NCBI GenBank assembly: GCA_035542975.1
Contig: DATKKK010000086.1
Span: forward strand, 1-15,886
Direction: 5' to 3'
Source: DATKKK01 sp035542975
Lineage (GTDB): Archaea; Thermoproteota; Bathyarchaeia; Bathyarchaeales; Bathycorpusculaceae
DNA length: 15,886 bases
Position 1 is the stretch's first letter. Each line of letters begins with the position of its first letter. Shown here in pieces: positions 6,974 to 13,260 of this stretch. Position numbers and translations under genes: made by a program. The notes under the pieces are model-generated. The model had not been told where the DNA came from. It made no database searches and saw nothing but the letters and a program-made list of their open reading frames with translations.

Positions 6974-7761
6974 TACTTGAACCTCGCCTTCTTAAACGCA
7001 TTCGCACAGGGGCATTTGCTGCCACGCTTTACGGGTAAAAACTTAATGGTTTCAGTTAAAACTTGCTCTATCTTTGGAAGAATCTGCGTGGAAACCCGTG
7101 ACAATTCAAGAGCTGTTAATCGTTTCTGCATGCCTGCAGCCATGTTTGAAACATAACAGATGGTAGCGTAACAAATCTCAAGCTCTCTTGCAAGCACAGC
7201 CTCTGGAAAACCAGTCATTCCCACGACGTCAAAACCCAAACATCGGAACATTCCAATTTCCGCCGCTGTCTCTAAACGTGGTCCTTCAGTGCAAACCAAA
7301 ACTGCTCTATCCCAAACGTGTAGACCGAGTTTTCGAGAGTTTTCAATCAGCACTTTGCGCATTTCTGGACAGTAAGGTTCAGAAAGATCAATGTGCGTAA
7401 CAGGAGCCTTATCATGGAATGTGGAAGGTCTAAGTTTCGTAAAATCAACAAAATCATGCGGGACTACAACATCGCCTGGTTTAAAATTTGCATTGATTGC
7501 TCCTACAGCGTTTGTGGCAAGAATTCTTTCAACTTGCAGTTTATGCAACGCGAAAATGTTTGCTCTGTAATTGACCATGTGCGGGGGAATGTCGTGATCT
7601 AAGCCGTGTCTTGGTAGAAAAATCACTTCTTTGCCTTCTTTAGTTTTTGAAATCAGAAGCACAGTTTTGCCGTAAGGAGTCTGCACATTTGACGATTTAG
7701 CGTTTTGGAAGAGTTTCTCTAAGCCTGTTCCTCCGATTATCGCAATTTTATTTTTCGCCAA
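6973..7761 (-). CDS. purine nucleoside phosphorylase family, MTA/methylthioinosine phosphorylase type
   Basis: Protein of 262 aa with a TTG start. It cleaves the N-glycosidic bond of a 5'-methylthio-purine nucleoside with phosphate (methionine/polyamine salvage). Motifs: phosphate loop IAIIGGTGLEKL (6-17); FLPRHGLDHDIPPHMVNYRAN (about 48-68); and CTEGPRLETAAE followed by GMTGFPEAVLARE. The base-site segment is YVSNMAAGM, with Asn206 where MTA-specific enzymes have Asp; family knowledge links Asn here to 6-oxopurines, so methylthioinosine is a likely substrate. The C-terminus has a CPC pair (Cys250, Cys252), like the CXC motif reported in some hyperthermophile MTAPs. Start choice: no ATG is available. 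The TTG at 7761 comes one base after the DUF373 stop (TAATTTG) with AGGTTGA before it; a TTG at 7791 would add ten basic residues overlapping DUF373. Confidence 0.9.
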   Translation of the reverse strand: MAKNKIAIIGGTGLEKLFQNAKSSNVQTPYGKTVLLISKTKEGKEVIFLPRHGLDHDIPPHMVNYRANIFALHKLQVERILATNAVGAINANFKPGDVVVPHDFVDFTKLRPSTFHDKAPVTHIDLSEPYCPEMRKVLIENSRKLGLHVWDRAVLVCTEGPRLETAAEIGMFRCLGFDVVGMTGFPEAVLARELEICYATICYVSNMAAGMQKRLTALELSRVSTQILPKIEQVLTETIKFLPVKRGSKCPCANAFKKARFK

Positions 7762-7762
7762 A

Positions 7763-8938
7763 TTATTCAACCTGTTCTTTCGTCTCTTCAAAGAATGTTG
7801 TTGCAGAACGATGAATCACGATTATGATTAGGAATGAGGCAACACCTATCAGTATTCCAACGATTATGGAGAAAATGAGCTTTTCGTAGCCCATCTCTGG
7901 TCTTATCAAGACGTCGGCGGCTCCATCAAAAATCTGTCTAGACCATGCAATGATCACCATCAAAGCTGCATTACGCAACAATCGAGGGTCTCTTTCAAGG
8001 TACCAGCGTATTGCTCTTCCCAAAAGCGCTACACAAACACCAATCACTATTAAAGTGATTGAGTCTTTGATGAAGTATCCTATGATTGTAGGGAAAATTC
8101 CAACCCAACCACCCAAGTCTGAAGGTGCTTCAACAGTTCCGATGAATGATGCTGCACTCGTCCATCCTAGATAGCCTCCTAATACTATGCAAATGGCGCC
8201 TGCAATGGTGGTGAAGCTTGAAATCTGCACTCGCATGGGTGGCGGAGAATACTCTTTTGTCCATTGGTAGAAGTTTTTGGCTGCTCGGTCGACACCAAAC
8301 CCTTTTCCAACCATTACTACGCTTAGGGAAATTACGAGTGCTAGCAAGAAGTATTGAACCTGTCCGAAGAGAGAAAGAATCGCAAAAAGTAGGATAAGCA
8401 CGCCTGGCAATCCTATTGCAATGCGAGAGTAACGTGGGTTGTTGACTATCATTTTGAGGTATCTTGTGAATAAGGCTGCGGTTTCTTCGATTGATTCGCT
8501 GTGTTTTACGACTACTCGTCTGACTGAAGTAACGGGCACGCGGGATTCTACAAGAGGTAAGATTGCTTCGTCTGAGTAGCCGTCTGTAACTAGAATGACT
8601 TCTTTTGCTGGAAAAGTATTAAGCAATTCGCCTATTTCAGCCGCCAATTTCCTATCAGAGTTGACTCCGCCTTTTTCAGACCCAGACAAGGTGGCAATCT
8701 CGAAGACCTCTTCGGGTTTCTTTTCGCTTGCCAGATGGTCATACGTGCGTACCGCCTCGAACATTGCGTTTGCGTCCATCTCTTCTGGATCATGTAAGGC
8801 TAGAGTTATGGCGGCGTTGAGGTTTTCTTCTCGTCCAATAACGGGGGTGTTAATTTGAGCCTTTACGCCTAAATCGTCGTCTCTGTCAACGCATAAGACA
8901 AGAATTTGTTTTTGTTCTTTCCCTTGCATTTCTCCCAT
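7763..8938 (-). CDS. DUF373 family membrane protein
   Basis: Protein of 391 aa matching the archaeal DUF373 layout: a soluble N-terminal domain of about 165 residues followed by a membrane domain with about six or seven helices. Function unknown. The N-terminus carries the acidic motif LVLCVDRDDDLG (13-24) and a Rossmann-like alternation ending EVILVTDGYSDEAILP, which look like a metal or nucleotide site. Hydrophobic helices are visible near 173-191, 195-212, 241-259, 282-309, 322-334 and 354-376. A positively charged loop, RAAKNFYQWTKEYSPPP (218-234), separates helices 2 and 3. The ATG at 8938 is given; an ATG three codons later is equally possible. A TATA-like element at 8984-8974 lies in the 47-bp gap before the gene, so it may have its own promoter as well as read-through from the coiled-coil gene. 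The phosphorylase start lies one base after its stop. Confidence 0.9.
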   Translation of the reverse strand: MGEMQGKEQKQILVLCVDRDDDLGVKAQINTPVIGREENLNAAITLALHDPEEMDANAMFEAVRTYDHLASEKKPEEVFEIATLSGSEKGGVNSDRKLAAEIGELLNTFPAKEVILVTDGYSDEAILPLVESRVPVTSVRRVVVKHSESIEETAALFTRYLKMIVNNPRYSRIAIGLPGVLILLFAILSLFGQVQYFLLALVISLSVVMVGKGFGVDRAAKNFYQWTKEYSPPPMRVQISSFTTIAGAICIVLGGYLGWTSAASFIGTVEAPSDLGGWVGIFPTIIGYFIKDSITLIVIGVCVALLGRAIRWYLERDPRLLRNAALMVIIAWSRQIFDGAADVLIRPEMGYEKLIFSIIVGILIGVASFLIIIVIHRSATTFFEETKEQVE

Positions 8939-8973
8939 GTGTTTCTGTTTCTCAATTCACTAAGTAGCGCAAG

Positions 8974-8984
8974 TAAATATTAAG
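8974..8984 (-). promoter_or_regulatory. TATA-like box before the DUF373 gene
   Basis: CTTAATATTTA on the minus strand, predicting a transcription start near 8953 and a leader of about 15 nt. It lies in the only sizeable gap of the acdB-to-uppS run, so the last three genes could be transcribed separately. Confidence 0.4.
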
Positions 8985-8985
8985 T

Positions 8986-9882
8986 TTAATCTTCCGCTGT
9001 CTCATCGCCGTTTTCATTGAGAAGCTTGAACTCTTCCAAAGTCAGTTTGTAGCCGCGCTTCAATTTTTCTCGTGTCTCCATTTGCAGTTTTTCGCGCAGG
9101 TTTTCCTCGTTCTGCTTCCTCTCTTGCTCTTCTTCTCCACGAATTTCTCCTCTCATCTTTTTCAATTGATTTAGTAGTTGGAGGATTTCCGCTTCAACCG
9201 GTTTGGTTTTTTCTTTTGCCTGCAAAAAAAGCTGATGCAAATTGTTGGCTTCTGTCTTATACTTTTTTAGCTCCTCTATTTTTTCAATCATTTTTTTGTG
9301 GAATTCTTGGCTCTTCTGTGCAGTAGCCGTTAGTTTTTCATGGAGTAGTTTGCCCTTAGCGTCGATTGCCCTGATTTCAGCTTGCAACTCATGGATTTTC
9401 TGTACCAAATGTTCGTGTTTTTTATGGATGCTTAACTGGGTTTCTAGCTGTTTTACTTGTTCGACAAGTTCTTTCTCTTCCTGCGGGGTTAAAAGTGATG
9501 TTTGGATTTCCCAGTCTATGCTTTCAACCTCTTCTTGCAACGATTGATGACTTCTTGGAGGCTTCTTTTCAGCAACAGTCTCTCTCTTTTGGCGTAGTTC
9601 CTTTATCGCATCGATTTTTTCTCGGATTTTTTCTCTTAGTGCGTTTCGTTGTAGCTTAAGGTCTTGAACTTGTTCATTGAGCTTGTCTCTTTCATTTTTA
9701 ATGCCGTTAATTTCCGTTCGCAGTTTTTTGACTTGCTCATTGCTCTTGTTCCTTTTTTCAGCCCATTCCCGCGTTGCTTCCGCCATCTTTTCTCTTTGAG
9801 CTTTTAATCCAGTAAGTTTCTGGGTTAACGTTTCGATTTCTTTCTTTTTTTGTCCCCTTGACAACAGCTCTTCCTCTGTCAA
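8986..9882 (-). CDS. COG1340-type archaeal coiled-coil protein
   Basis: Up to 298 aa, almost entirely charged coiled coil with heptad patterns from about 15 to 275. The central break contains SIDWEIQTSLLTPQEEKELV, the conserved hinge I associate with COG1340, a family likened to yeast Bfr1 (RNA/ribosome-associated); that functional link is inference. There is no signal peptide or membrane helix, so it is cytoplasmic. Low-complexity Lys/Glu/Gln composition makes distant matches unreliable. Start: the frame has no ATG before the middle of helix 1. The longest version begins with TTG at 9882, six bases after the acdB stop but without a Shine-Dalgarno; the TTG at 9864 has a good GAGGAAG five bases upstream and may be the real start (292 aa). 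It follows acdB closely and probably shares its message. Confidence 0.82.
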   Translation of the reverse strand: MTEEELLSRGQKKKEIETLTQKLTGLKAQREKMAEATREWAEKRNKSNEQVKKLRTEINGIKNERDKLNEQVQDLKLQRNALREKIREKIDAIKELRQKRETVAEKKPPRSHQSLQEEVESIDWEIQTSLLTPQEEKELVEQVKQLETQLSIHKKHEHLVQKIHELQAEIRAIDAKGKLLHEKLTATAQKSQEFHKKMIEKIEELKKYKTEANNLHQLFLQAKEKTKPVEAEILQLLNQLKKMRGEIRGEEEQERKQNEENLREKLQMETREKLKRGYKLTLEEFKLLNENGDETAED

Positions 9883-9888
9883 AAAAAG

Positions 9889-10584
9889 CTATTCAAGAAT
9901 TATTCGAGCGTCGACTGTTTTTGCTCCTTTCTCATACACCATTATCGGGTTTAAGTCAAGCTCCTTGATTTCTTGATGTTCCATCACCAATTTTGAGGTG
10001 TTGAGTAAGATTTTTACTATTGCCTCAATGTCTGCAGGGGGCGTGTTTCTGTAGCCCTTCAACAGTGGATAAGCTCTGACTTCGCTTATCATCTCACGAG
10101 CCTCATCCTCCGAGATGGGCGCGATTCTGAAGGTGACATCTTTCAATACTTCAACGAAAATCCCGCCTAATCCAAACATCAAAGCGGGACCAAACTGTGG
10201 GTCTTTGATGGAACCGACGATGACTTCTGTTGACTCAGGAGCCATCTCTTGGACCAGTACGCCGACAATCTGGGCTTTTGGGTTGTGTCTGTTAACGTTT
10301 TTAATTATATGCTTGAAGGCTTCTTTTACGCTGTTTGCGTCTCTTAGGTTAATTGCGACACCACCGACATCTGATTTGTGCACGATGTCAGGCGAAACAA
10401 TCTTTAAGACTACGGGAAAACCTGTTCTCTCCGCGAACTCGACAGCTTCCGCTTCGTTTTTAGCCAGCATAAACTGTGTAACGGGAATTCCGTAATCAGC
10501 GCAAATAGTCTTTGCCTCGGTTTCAAGAAGAGCTTTTCTTCCTTGCTTAACAGCTTGTGCCAGTATTTGCGAAACTTCTTTCAA
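9889..10584 (-). CDS. acdB: acyl-CoA synthetase (ADP-forming), beta subunit with ATP-grasp fold
   Basis: Protein of 231 aa, close to the length of stand-alone archaeal beta subunits (about 232 in Pyrococcus, from memory). With an alpha subunit it converts acyl-CoA + ADP + Pi to acid + CoA + ATP, the energy-conserving step of peptide and sugar fermentation. Visible features: an N-terminal helix ending GRKALLETEAK; the ATP-grasp start FPVVLKIVSPDIVHKSDVGG, whose His69 matches the position of the beta-subunit phosphohistidine described for the Korarchaeum enzyme; EVIVGSIKDPQFGPALMFGL with GGIFVEVLKDV; and the metal/ATP segment ELDLNPIMV. The frame opens further upstream with poor N-terminal residues. 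I chose the TTG at 10584, preceded by GGGTAGG, because it gives the family N-terminus and length; an ATG at 10611 is the alternative. No alpha subunit gene is in the window. Confidence 0.88.
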   Translation of the reverse strand: MKEVSQILAQAVKQGRKALLETEAKTICADYGIPVTQFMLAKNEAEAVEFAERTGFPVVLKIVSPDIVHKSDVGGVAINLRDANSVKEAFKHIIKNVNRHNPKAQIVGVLVQEMAPESTEVIVGSIKDPQFGPALMFGLGGIFVEVLKDVTFRIAPISEDEAREMISEVRAYPLLKGYRNTPPADIEAIVKILLNTSKLVMEHQEIKELDLNPIMVYEKGAKTVDARIILE

Positions 10585-10625
10585 GTGTCCTACCCGCCAT
10601 AAACATATCATGTATGCCATGAATT

Positions 10626-10635
10626 GACTTAAAAC
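10626..10635 (-). promoter_or_regulatory. TATA-like box for the acdB operon
   Basis: GTTTTAAGTC on the minus strand, about 45 nt before the chosen TTG start; it predicts a start of transcription near 10605. A second candidate, CTTTTAAATC (10695-10686), would start transcription near 10665. Confidence 0.35.
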
Positions 10636-10715
10636 CGTTTTCCATCTCACTTCACTGAACATTTGCAAGATCAGAGATAAAAACTGATTTAAAAGGTGAA
10701 TCGTTTTTGGAAAAG

Positions 10716-10723
10716 GTTATATG
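10716..10723 (+). promoter_or_regulatory. TATA-like box for the ECF-S/DUF4430 pair
   Basis: GTTATATG, centred about 27 nt before the ATG at 10747, which suggests a leaderless message and supports that start over the GTG at 10696. Confidence 0.4.
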
Positions 10724-10725
10724 GA

Positions 10726-10736
10726 TGGATTATCCA
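10726..10736 (+). promoter_or_regulatory. possible operator palindrome in the ECF-S promoter
   Basis: TGGATTATCCA is a perfect palindrome (five-base arms around one base) just downstream of the TATA-like element and before the start codon, where a repressor would block initiation. A wider imperfect frame GGTT...AACC surrounds it (10715-10738). Such a short palindrome can occur by chance. Confidence 0.25.
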
Positions 10737-10746
10737 ACCATGTCTT

Positions 10747-11322
10747 ATGCGGTCGCATCCTACACGAAGAATTGTGCTGTTGATAGTTCTGACTAATGTG
10801 TGCATAGGCTTGCAGTTGACTCCTCGTCCGCCGAATGTGGAGTTTACTTCTTTGTTTGTTTTTCTTGTTGGTGCCATTTTTGGAGTTGTTTTCGGGGCTA
10901 CGCTTGCGGTTTTGATTATGTTTATCAATGGTTTCTTTTCTCCTTGGGGGTTTGCTGGGTTGATGTTGCCGTTTCAAGTGGTCGGGATGGTAATCGTTGG
11001 AGTCGGAGGAGGAGTGTATAAGCGTGCGAAGGCTGATTCGTATAACGCGACATCGTGTCTTGAGACTGCGGTTTTAGGTGCTTTTCTCACGCTCGTTTAT
11101 GACGTGATCACCAACTTCGGCGTCGCCATGTCTTACATGCTTGCTGGAACGCCCATCTATCTTGCTTTTATCAGCGCAGTTATCGCTGGAGCACTTTTCT
11201 CGCTGGTACACATTGTCTCTAACACCATAGTTTTTGGTATGATCTTCGTTCCGCTCACAAATACTTTGCAGAAACTTTTAGGAGGTGAACAAAAATGGAA
11301 AAAAGAGTTTTTACCTACATAG
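10747..11322 (+). CDS. ECF transporter S component (vitamin-type substrate-binding membrane subunit)
   Basis: Protein of 191 aa and strongly hydrophobic, with about six helices, the size and layout of ECF S components. Family hallmarks are the segment LTPRPPNVEFTSLFVFLVGA after the first helix, the glycine-rich GAIFGVVFGATLAVL, and SPWGFAGLMLPFQVVGMV; a later segment, YDVITNFGVAMSYMLAGTP, precedes the last helices. S components bind a vitamin or precursor and use a shared EcfA-EcfA'-EcfT module, which is not in this window. The substrate cannot be read, but overlap with the DUF4430 gene suggests a corrinoid or similar ligand. The start at 10747 (leaderless, TATA at 10716-10723) is preferred to the GTG at 10696, which would place the TATA inside the gene. 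Its last 28 bases overlap the DUF4430 gene, whose Shine-Dalgarno lies in this coding sequence. Confidence 0.82.
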   Translation: MRSHPTRRIVLLIVLTNVCIGLQLTPRPPNVEFTSLFVFLVGAIFGVVFGATLAVLIMFINGFFSPWGFAGLMLPFQVVGMVIVGVGGGVYKRAKADSYNATSCLETAVLGAFLTLVYDVITNFGVAMSYMLAGTPIYLAFISAVIAGALFSLVHIVSNTIVFGMIFVPLTNTLQKLLGGEQKWKKEFLPT

Positions 11323-11885
11323 CCTTGTTCATGTCGGTCTGGGCAATCTCTGGTACTGTCATGGCTGGCTACTATTTCACTCAATACAACACGTACCATA
11401 ACGAATACGGAAACCTCGCCACCGAATACAACGCGCTTTCAGATGCAATCAAAAACATGACTTCAGAGATGAAAACATCGGTCGGAAATGTTTCAGAAGT
11501 ATTAGAATCTCAAGTCGGAAATCTTTCAAAAGTATTAGAATCCACCTCTTTGCGAGCCGGTATCCTCGTGAGTTATGGCAATGGAACAAAAGTTTGGCAC
11601 AACAACACCGCGTTGCCTGTAGGCTCGACAGCGTTCACTGCGATACTTGCAGTAGCAGACATAAGATACACGGATTATGGGGGAGACTTAGGAATACTTG
11701 TTACCTCAATAGACGGGTTAGCCAACAATTCCACGCATGGATGGTTCTACTGGTACAGAGACACAGAAAAATCTGAATGGGTTCTCCCAGAATATTCATG
11801 TACAGACTACATACTTCATCGAGGAGACATGATTGCTTTTACTTACGCAAGTTACATGGCATGGCCGCCACCATCTCCCTCTTGA
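11295..11885 (+). CDS. membrane-anchored extracellular DUF4430 domain protein
   Basis: Protein of 196 aa. It has a short cytoplasmic N-terminus, one hydrophobic helix (about 7-28) that acts as uncleaved anchor or signal, and a stalk (about 30-85) with coiled-coil character and an 11-residue tandem repeat (VGNVSEVLESQ then VGNLSKVLEST). A C-terminal DUF4430-like domain follows (about 87-187) with VGSTAFTAIL, GGDLGILVTSIDG, the aromatic GWFYWYRD block and LHRGDMIAFTY. DUF4430 is related to the C-terminal cobalamin-binding domain of transcobalamin/intrinsic factor, so ligand capture outside the cell for the ECF S component is a reasonable inference. Six or more N-X-S/T sequons (for example near 54, 65, 76, 96, 103 and 144) fit an exposed, N-glycosylated protein. 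The very strong Shine-Dalgarno GGAGGTGA (11281-11288), six bases before the ATG, fixes the start. Confidence 0.85.
   Translation: MEKRVFTYIALFMSVWAISGTVMAGYYFTQYNTYHNEYGNLATEYNALSDAIKNMTSEMKTSVGNVSEVLESQVGNLSKVLESTSLRAGILVSYGNGTKVWHNNTALPVGSTAFTAILAVADIRYTDYGGDLGILVTSIDGLANNSTHGWFYWYRDTEKSEWVLPEYSCTDYILHRGDMIAFTYASYMAWPPPSPS
11481..11542 (+). repeat. 33-bp tandem duplication in the DUF4430 stalk
   Basis: Two copies with a period of 33 nt (11481-11513 and 11514-11542) match at 27 of the first 29 positions, encoding an 11-residue heptad-like repeat with a glycosylation sequon in each copy. The high identity at silent positions points to a recent duplication. Confidence 0.85.
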
Positions 11886-11913
11886 CATGCAACCAACTTT
11901 TTCCAGAATCATG

Positions 11914-11929
11914 CTTCTTTTTATTTTCT
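11914..11929 (+). terminator. T-rich archaeal-type terminator after the ECF-S/DUF4430 pair
   Basis: CTTCTTTTTATTTTCT lies about 30 bases after the DUF4430 stop, with no stem-loop. Archaeal RNA polymerase terminates on such pyrimidine/T tracts. The 65-bp region to 11951 separates it from the convergent M20 peptidase gene. Confidence 0.5.
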
Positions 11930-11950
11930 CGAGCGTGATGTTGATTATAG

Positions 11951-13177
11951 CTATGTTGTGGCAAGCAAAGCAAAGATTTTTGCATCGGCAACCAAGTTTT
12001 TGATTTTAGTGTACTCGTTTGGTTGATGTGCGGTTTCGTCTATGGTGCACCATACCACGGCGGGAATTTTGATTTTTCTGAAGAAGGCGGCGCATGTTCC
12101 TCCGCCTATTCCACCGACCTTTGGTTTTATTTGTCTGGTCTTTTTGATTGCGTCTTCGAGCATTAGGACAATTTTGGCTTTAGGGTCGGTTGGCTTGGGA
12201 GCCACGCTTTTCGTTACGATTTCGATTTTTATTTTTGCGCCCGTTTTCTCCTCATACTCTCTTGCAAGCTTGTTAATGTTGCTTAGGATTTCTTCGAGGT
12301 TATAATTGGGCAGGATTCGGCAGTCGAAGTAAGTTATGTCTTCGCCTGGTACGATGTTTATGGCGTCGACGTTTTTTTCTTTCATCGTTGGTTCGAAAGT
12401 GCTCGTGGGCGGATCAAAGTACTCGTCTCTAATCGGGTATTTTTCGTGTAGCATTTTGTCTAGTGCTAGCGCGTATTCCATACCTATGCGGTAGGCATTT
12501 AGTCCTTTGTGCGGGCGGCTGGCGTGGGTTTGGGCGCCTATTGTGCGTATCCTGAGCCATAACGCGCTTTTTTCAGATATTTCTATGAAGCTTCCGTCTT
12601 CGCTGCCGCCGTCTGGCACAATTATTAAATCGTCTTTTTTGAATAGTCCCTGCGCTATTAGATGTTGGATTCCATACTTGCTTCCGTGCTCCTCATCAGC
12701 AACAAACGCGAGAGCCACGGTTCTTTCGGGTTTTATCCCCAGATTTTTCAGGGTTTTAACCGCAAAGATGGAGGCAATAATCGAGTGTCCGTTGTCTTCG
12801 CTGCCGCGACCGTATATGCAGCCGTTTTTAATGGTTGGCTCGTAGGGTTTTGTTATGGTCCATAGTGATTCTTCGCCTGGCGGGACGATGTCCATGTGTG
12901 AGATTATCCAGAGTCTTTCATTCTTGTTTTCTCCGTTGTAGTAGGCTACGATGTTGGGTCTTTTTTTAGACGGCACTCTTGCGTCTTCTGCGTCGTAGCG
13001 TTCGATTTTGTCGAAACCTATGCTTTGTAACATCCTTGTTAGTTTTTCGGCTTTTGCGGTTTCACCTGTTCCTCCGTTTTCTGGACCTATGGCTGGTGTT
13101 CGGATTAGTTCGCTTAGAGCTTTGGTCATTTCATCAGTCAGTCTTTCTGCTTCTTGGCTTATCTTGTCAAGTTGCAT
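11951..13177 (-). CDS. M20 family metallopeptidase (dipeptidase/ArgE-DapE-like)
   Basis: Protein of 408 aa, a cytoplasmic di-zinc amidohydrolase of the M20/ArgE/DapE/CPG2 fold. The full set of active-site residues is visible: His94 and Asp96 in ISHMDIVPPGE; bridging Asp128 in GRGSEDNGHS; Glu162 (general base) and Glu163 (ligand) in VADEEHGSKYG; Asp189 in IVPDGGSEDG; and His384 in DETAHQPNEY. The dimerisation (lid) domain runs about 205-320 and contains GAQTHASRPHKGLNA. The substrate, a dipeptide or an N-acyl amino acid, cannot be told from sequence; databases often call such archaeal genes desuccinylase or deacetylase on weak grounds. The ATG at 13177 is preceded by a TATA-like box at 13230-13221. 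No partner genes adjoin it, so it is probably monocistronic. Confidence 0.93.
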   Translation of the reverse strand: MQLDKISQEAERLTDEMTKALSELIRTPAIGPENGGTGETAKAEKLTRMLQSIGFDKIERYDAEDARVPSKKRPNIVAYYNGENKNERLWIISHMDIVPPGEESLWTITKPYEPTIKNGCIYGRGSEDNGHSIIASIFAVKTLKNLGIKPERTVALAFVADEEHGSKYGIQHLIAQGLFKKDDLIIVPDGGSEDGSFIEISEKSALWLRIRTIGAQTHASRPHKGLNAYRIGMEYALALDKMLHEKYPIRDEYFDPPTSTFEPTMKEKNVDAINIVPGEDITYFDCRILPNYNLEEILSNINKLAREYEEKTGAKIKIEIVTKSVAPKPTDPKAKIVLMLEDAIKKTRQIKPKVGGIGGGTCAAFFRKIKIPAVVWCTIDETAHQPNEYTKIKNLVADAKIFALLATT

Positions 13178-13220
13178 TGTTTATCACGTTTGTTAGGTTT
13201 GGTTATTGTCTATTGCTGTC

Positions 13221-13230
13221 TTTAATATTT
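13221..13230 (-). promoter_or_regulatory. TATA-like box for the M20 peptidase gene
   Basis: AAATATTAAA on the minus strand, predicting a start near 13200 and a leader of about 23 nt before the ATG at 13177. It lies immediately after the htpX terminator hairpin. Confidence 0.45.
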
Positions 13231-13235
13231 TTGCA

Positions 13236-13260
13236 AGAAAAAGAGTGTTGAAAACTCTTT
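13236..13260 (-). terminator. hairpin plus T-tract after htpX
   Basis: On the minus strand, seven-base arms AAAGAGT (13260-13254) and ACTCTTT (13246-13240) enclose a seven-base loop, followed at once by more T (TTTTTCTT). It begins directly after the protease stop codon. Confidence 0.55.

Noticed and set aside
10696..10746. GTG-started N-terminal extension of the ECF S component
   Set aside because: It would place the TATA-like box and the palindrome inside the coding sequence and adds 17 residues not expected before the first helix.
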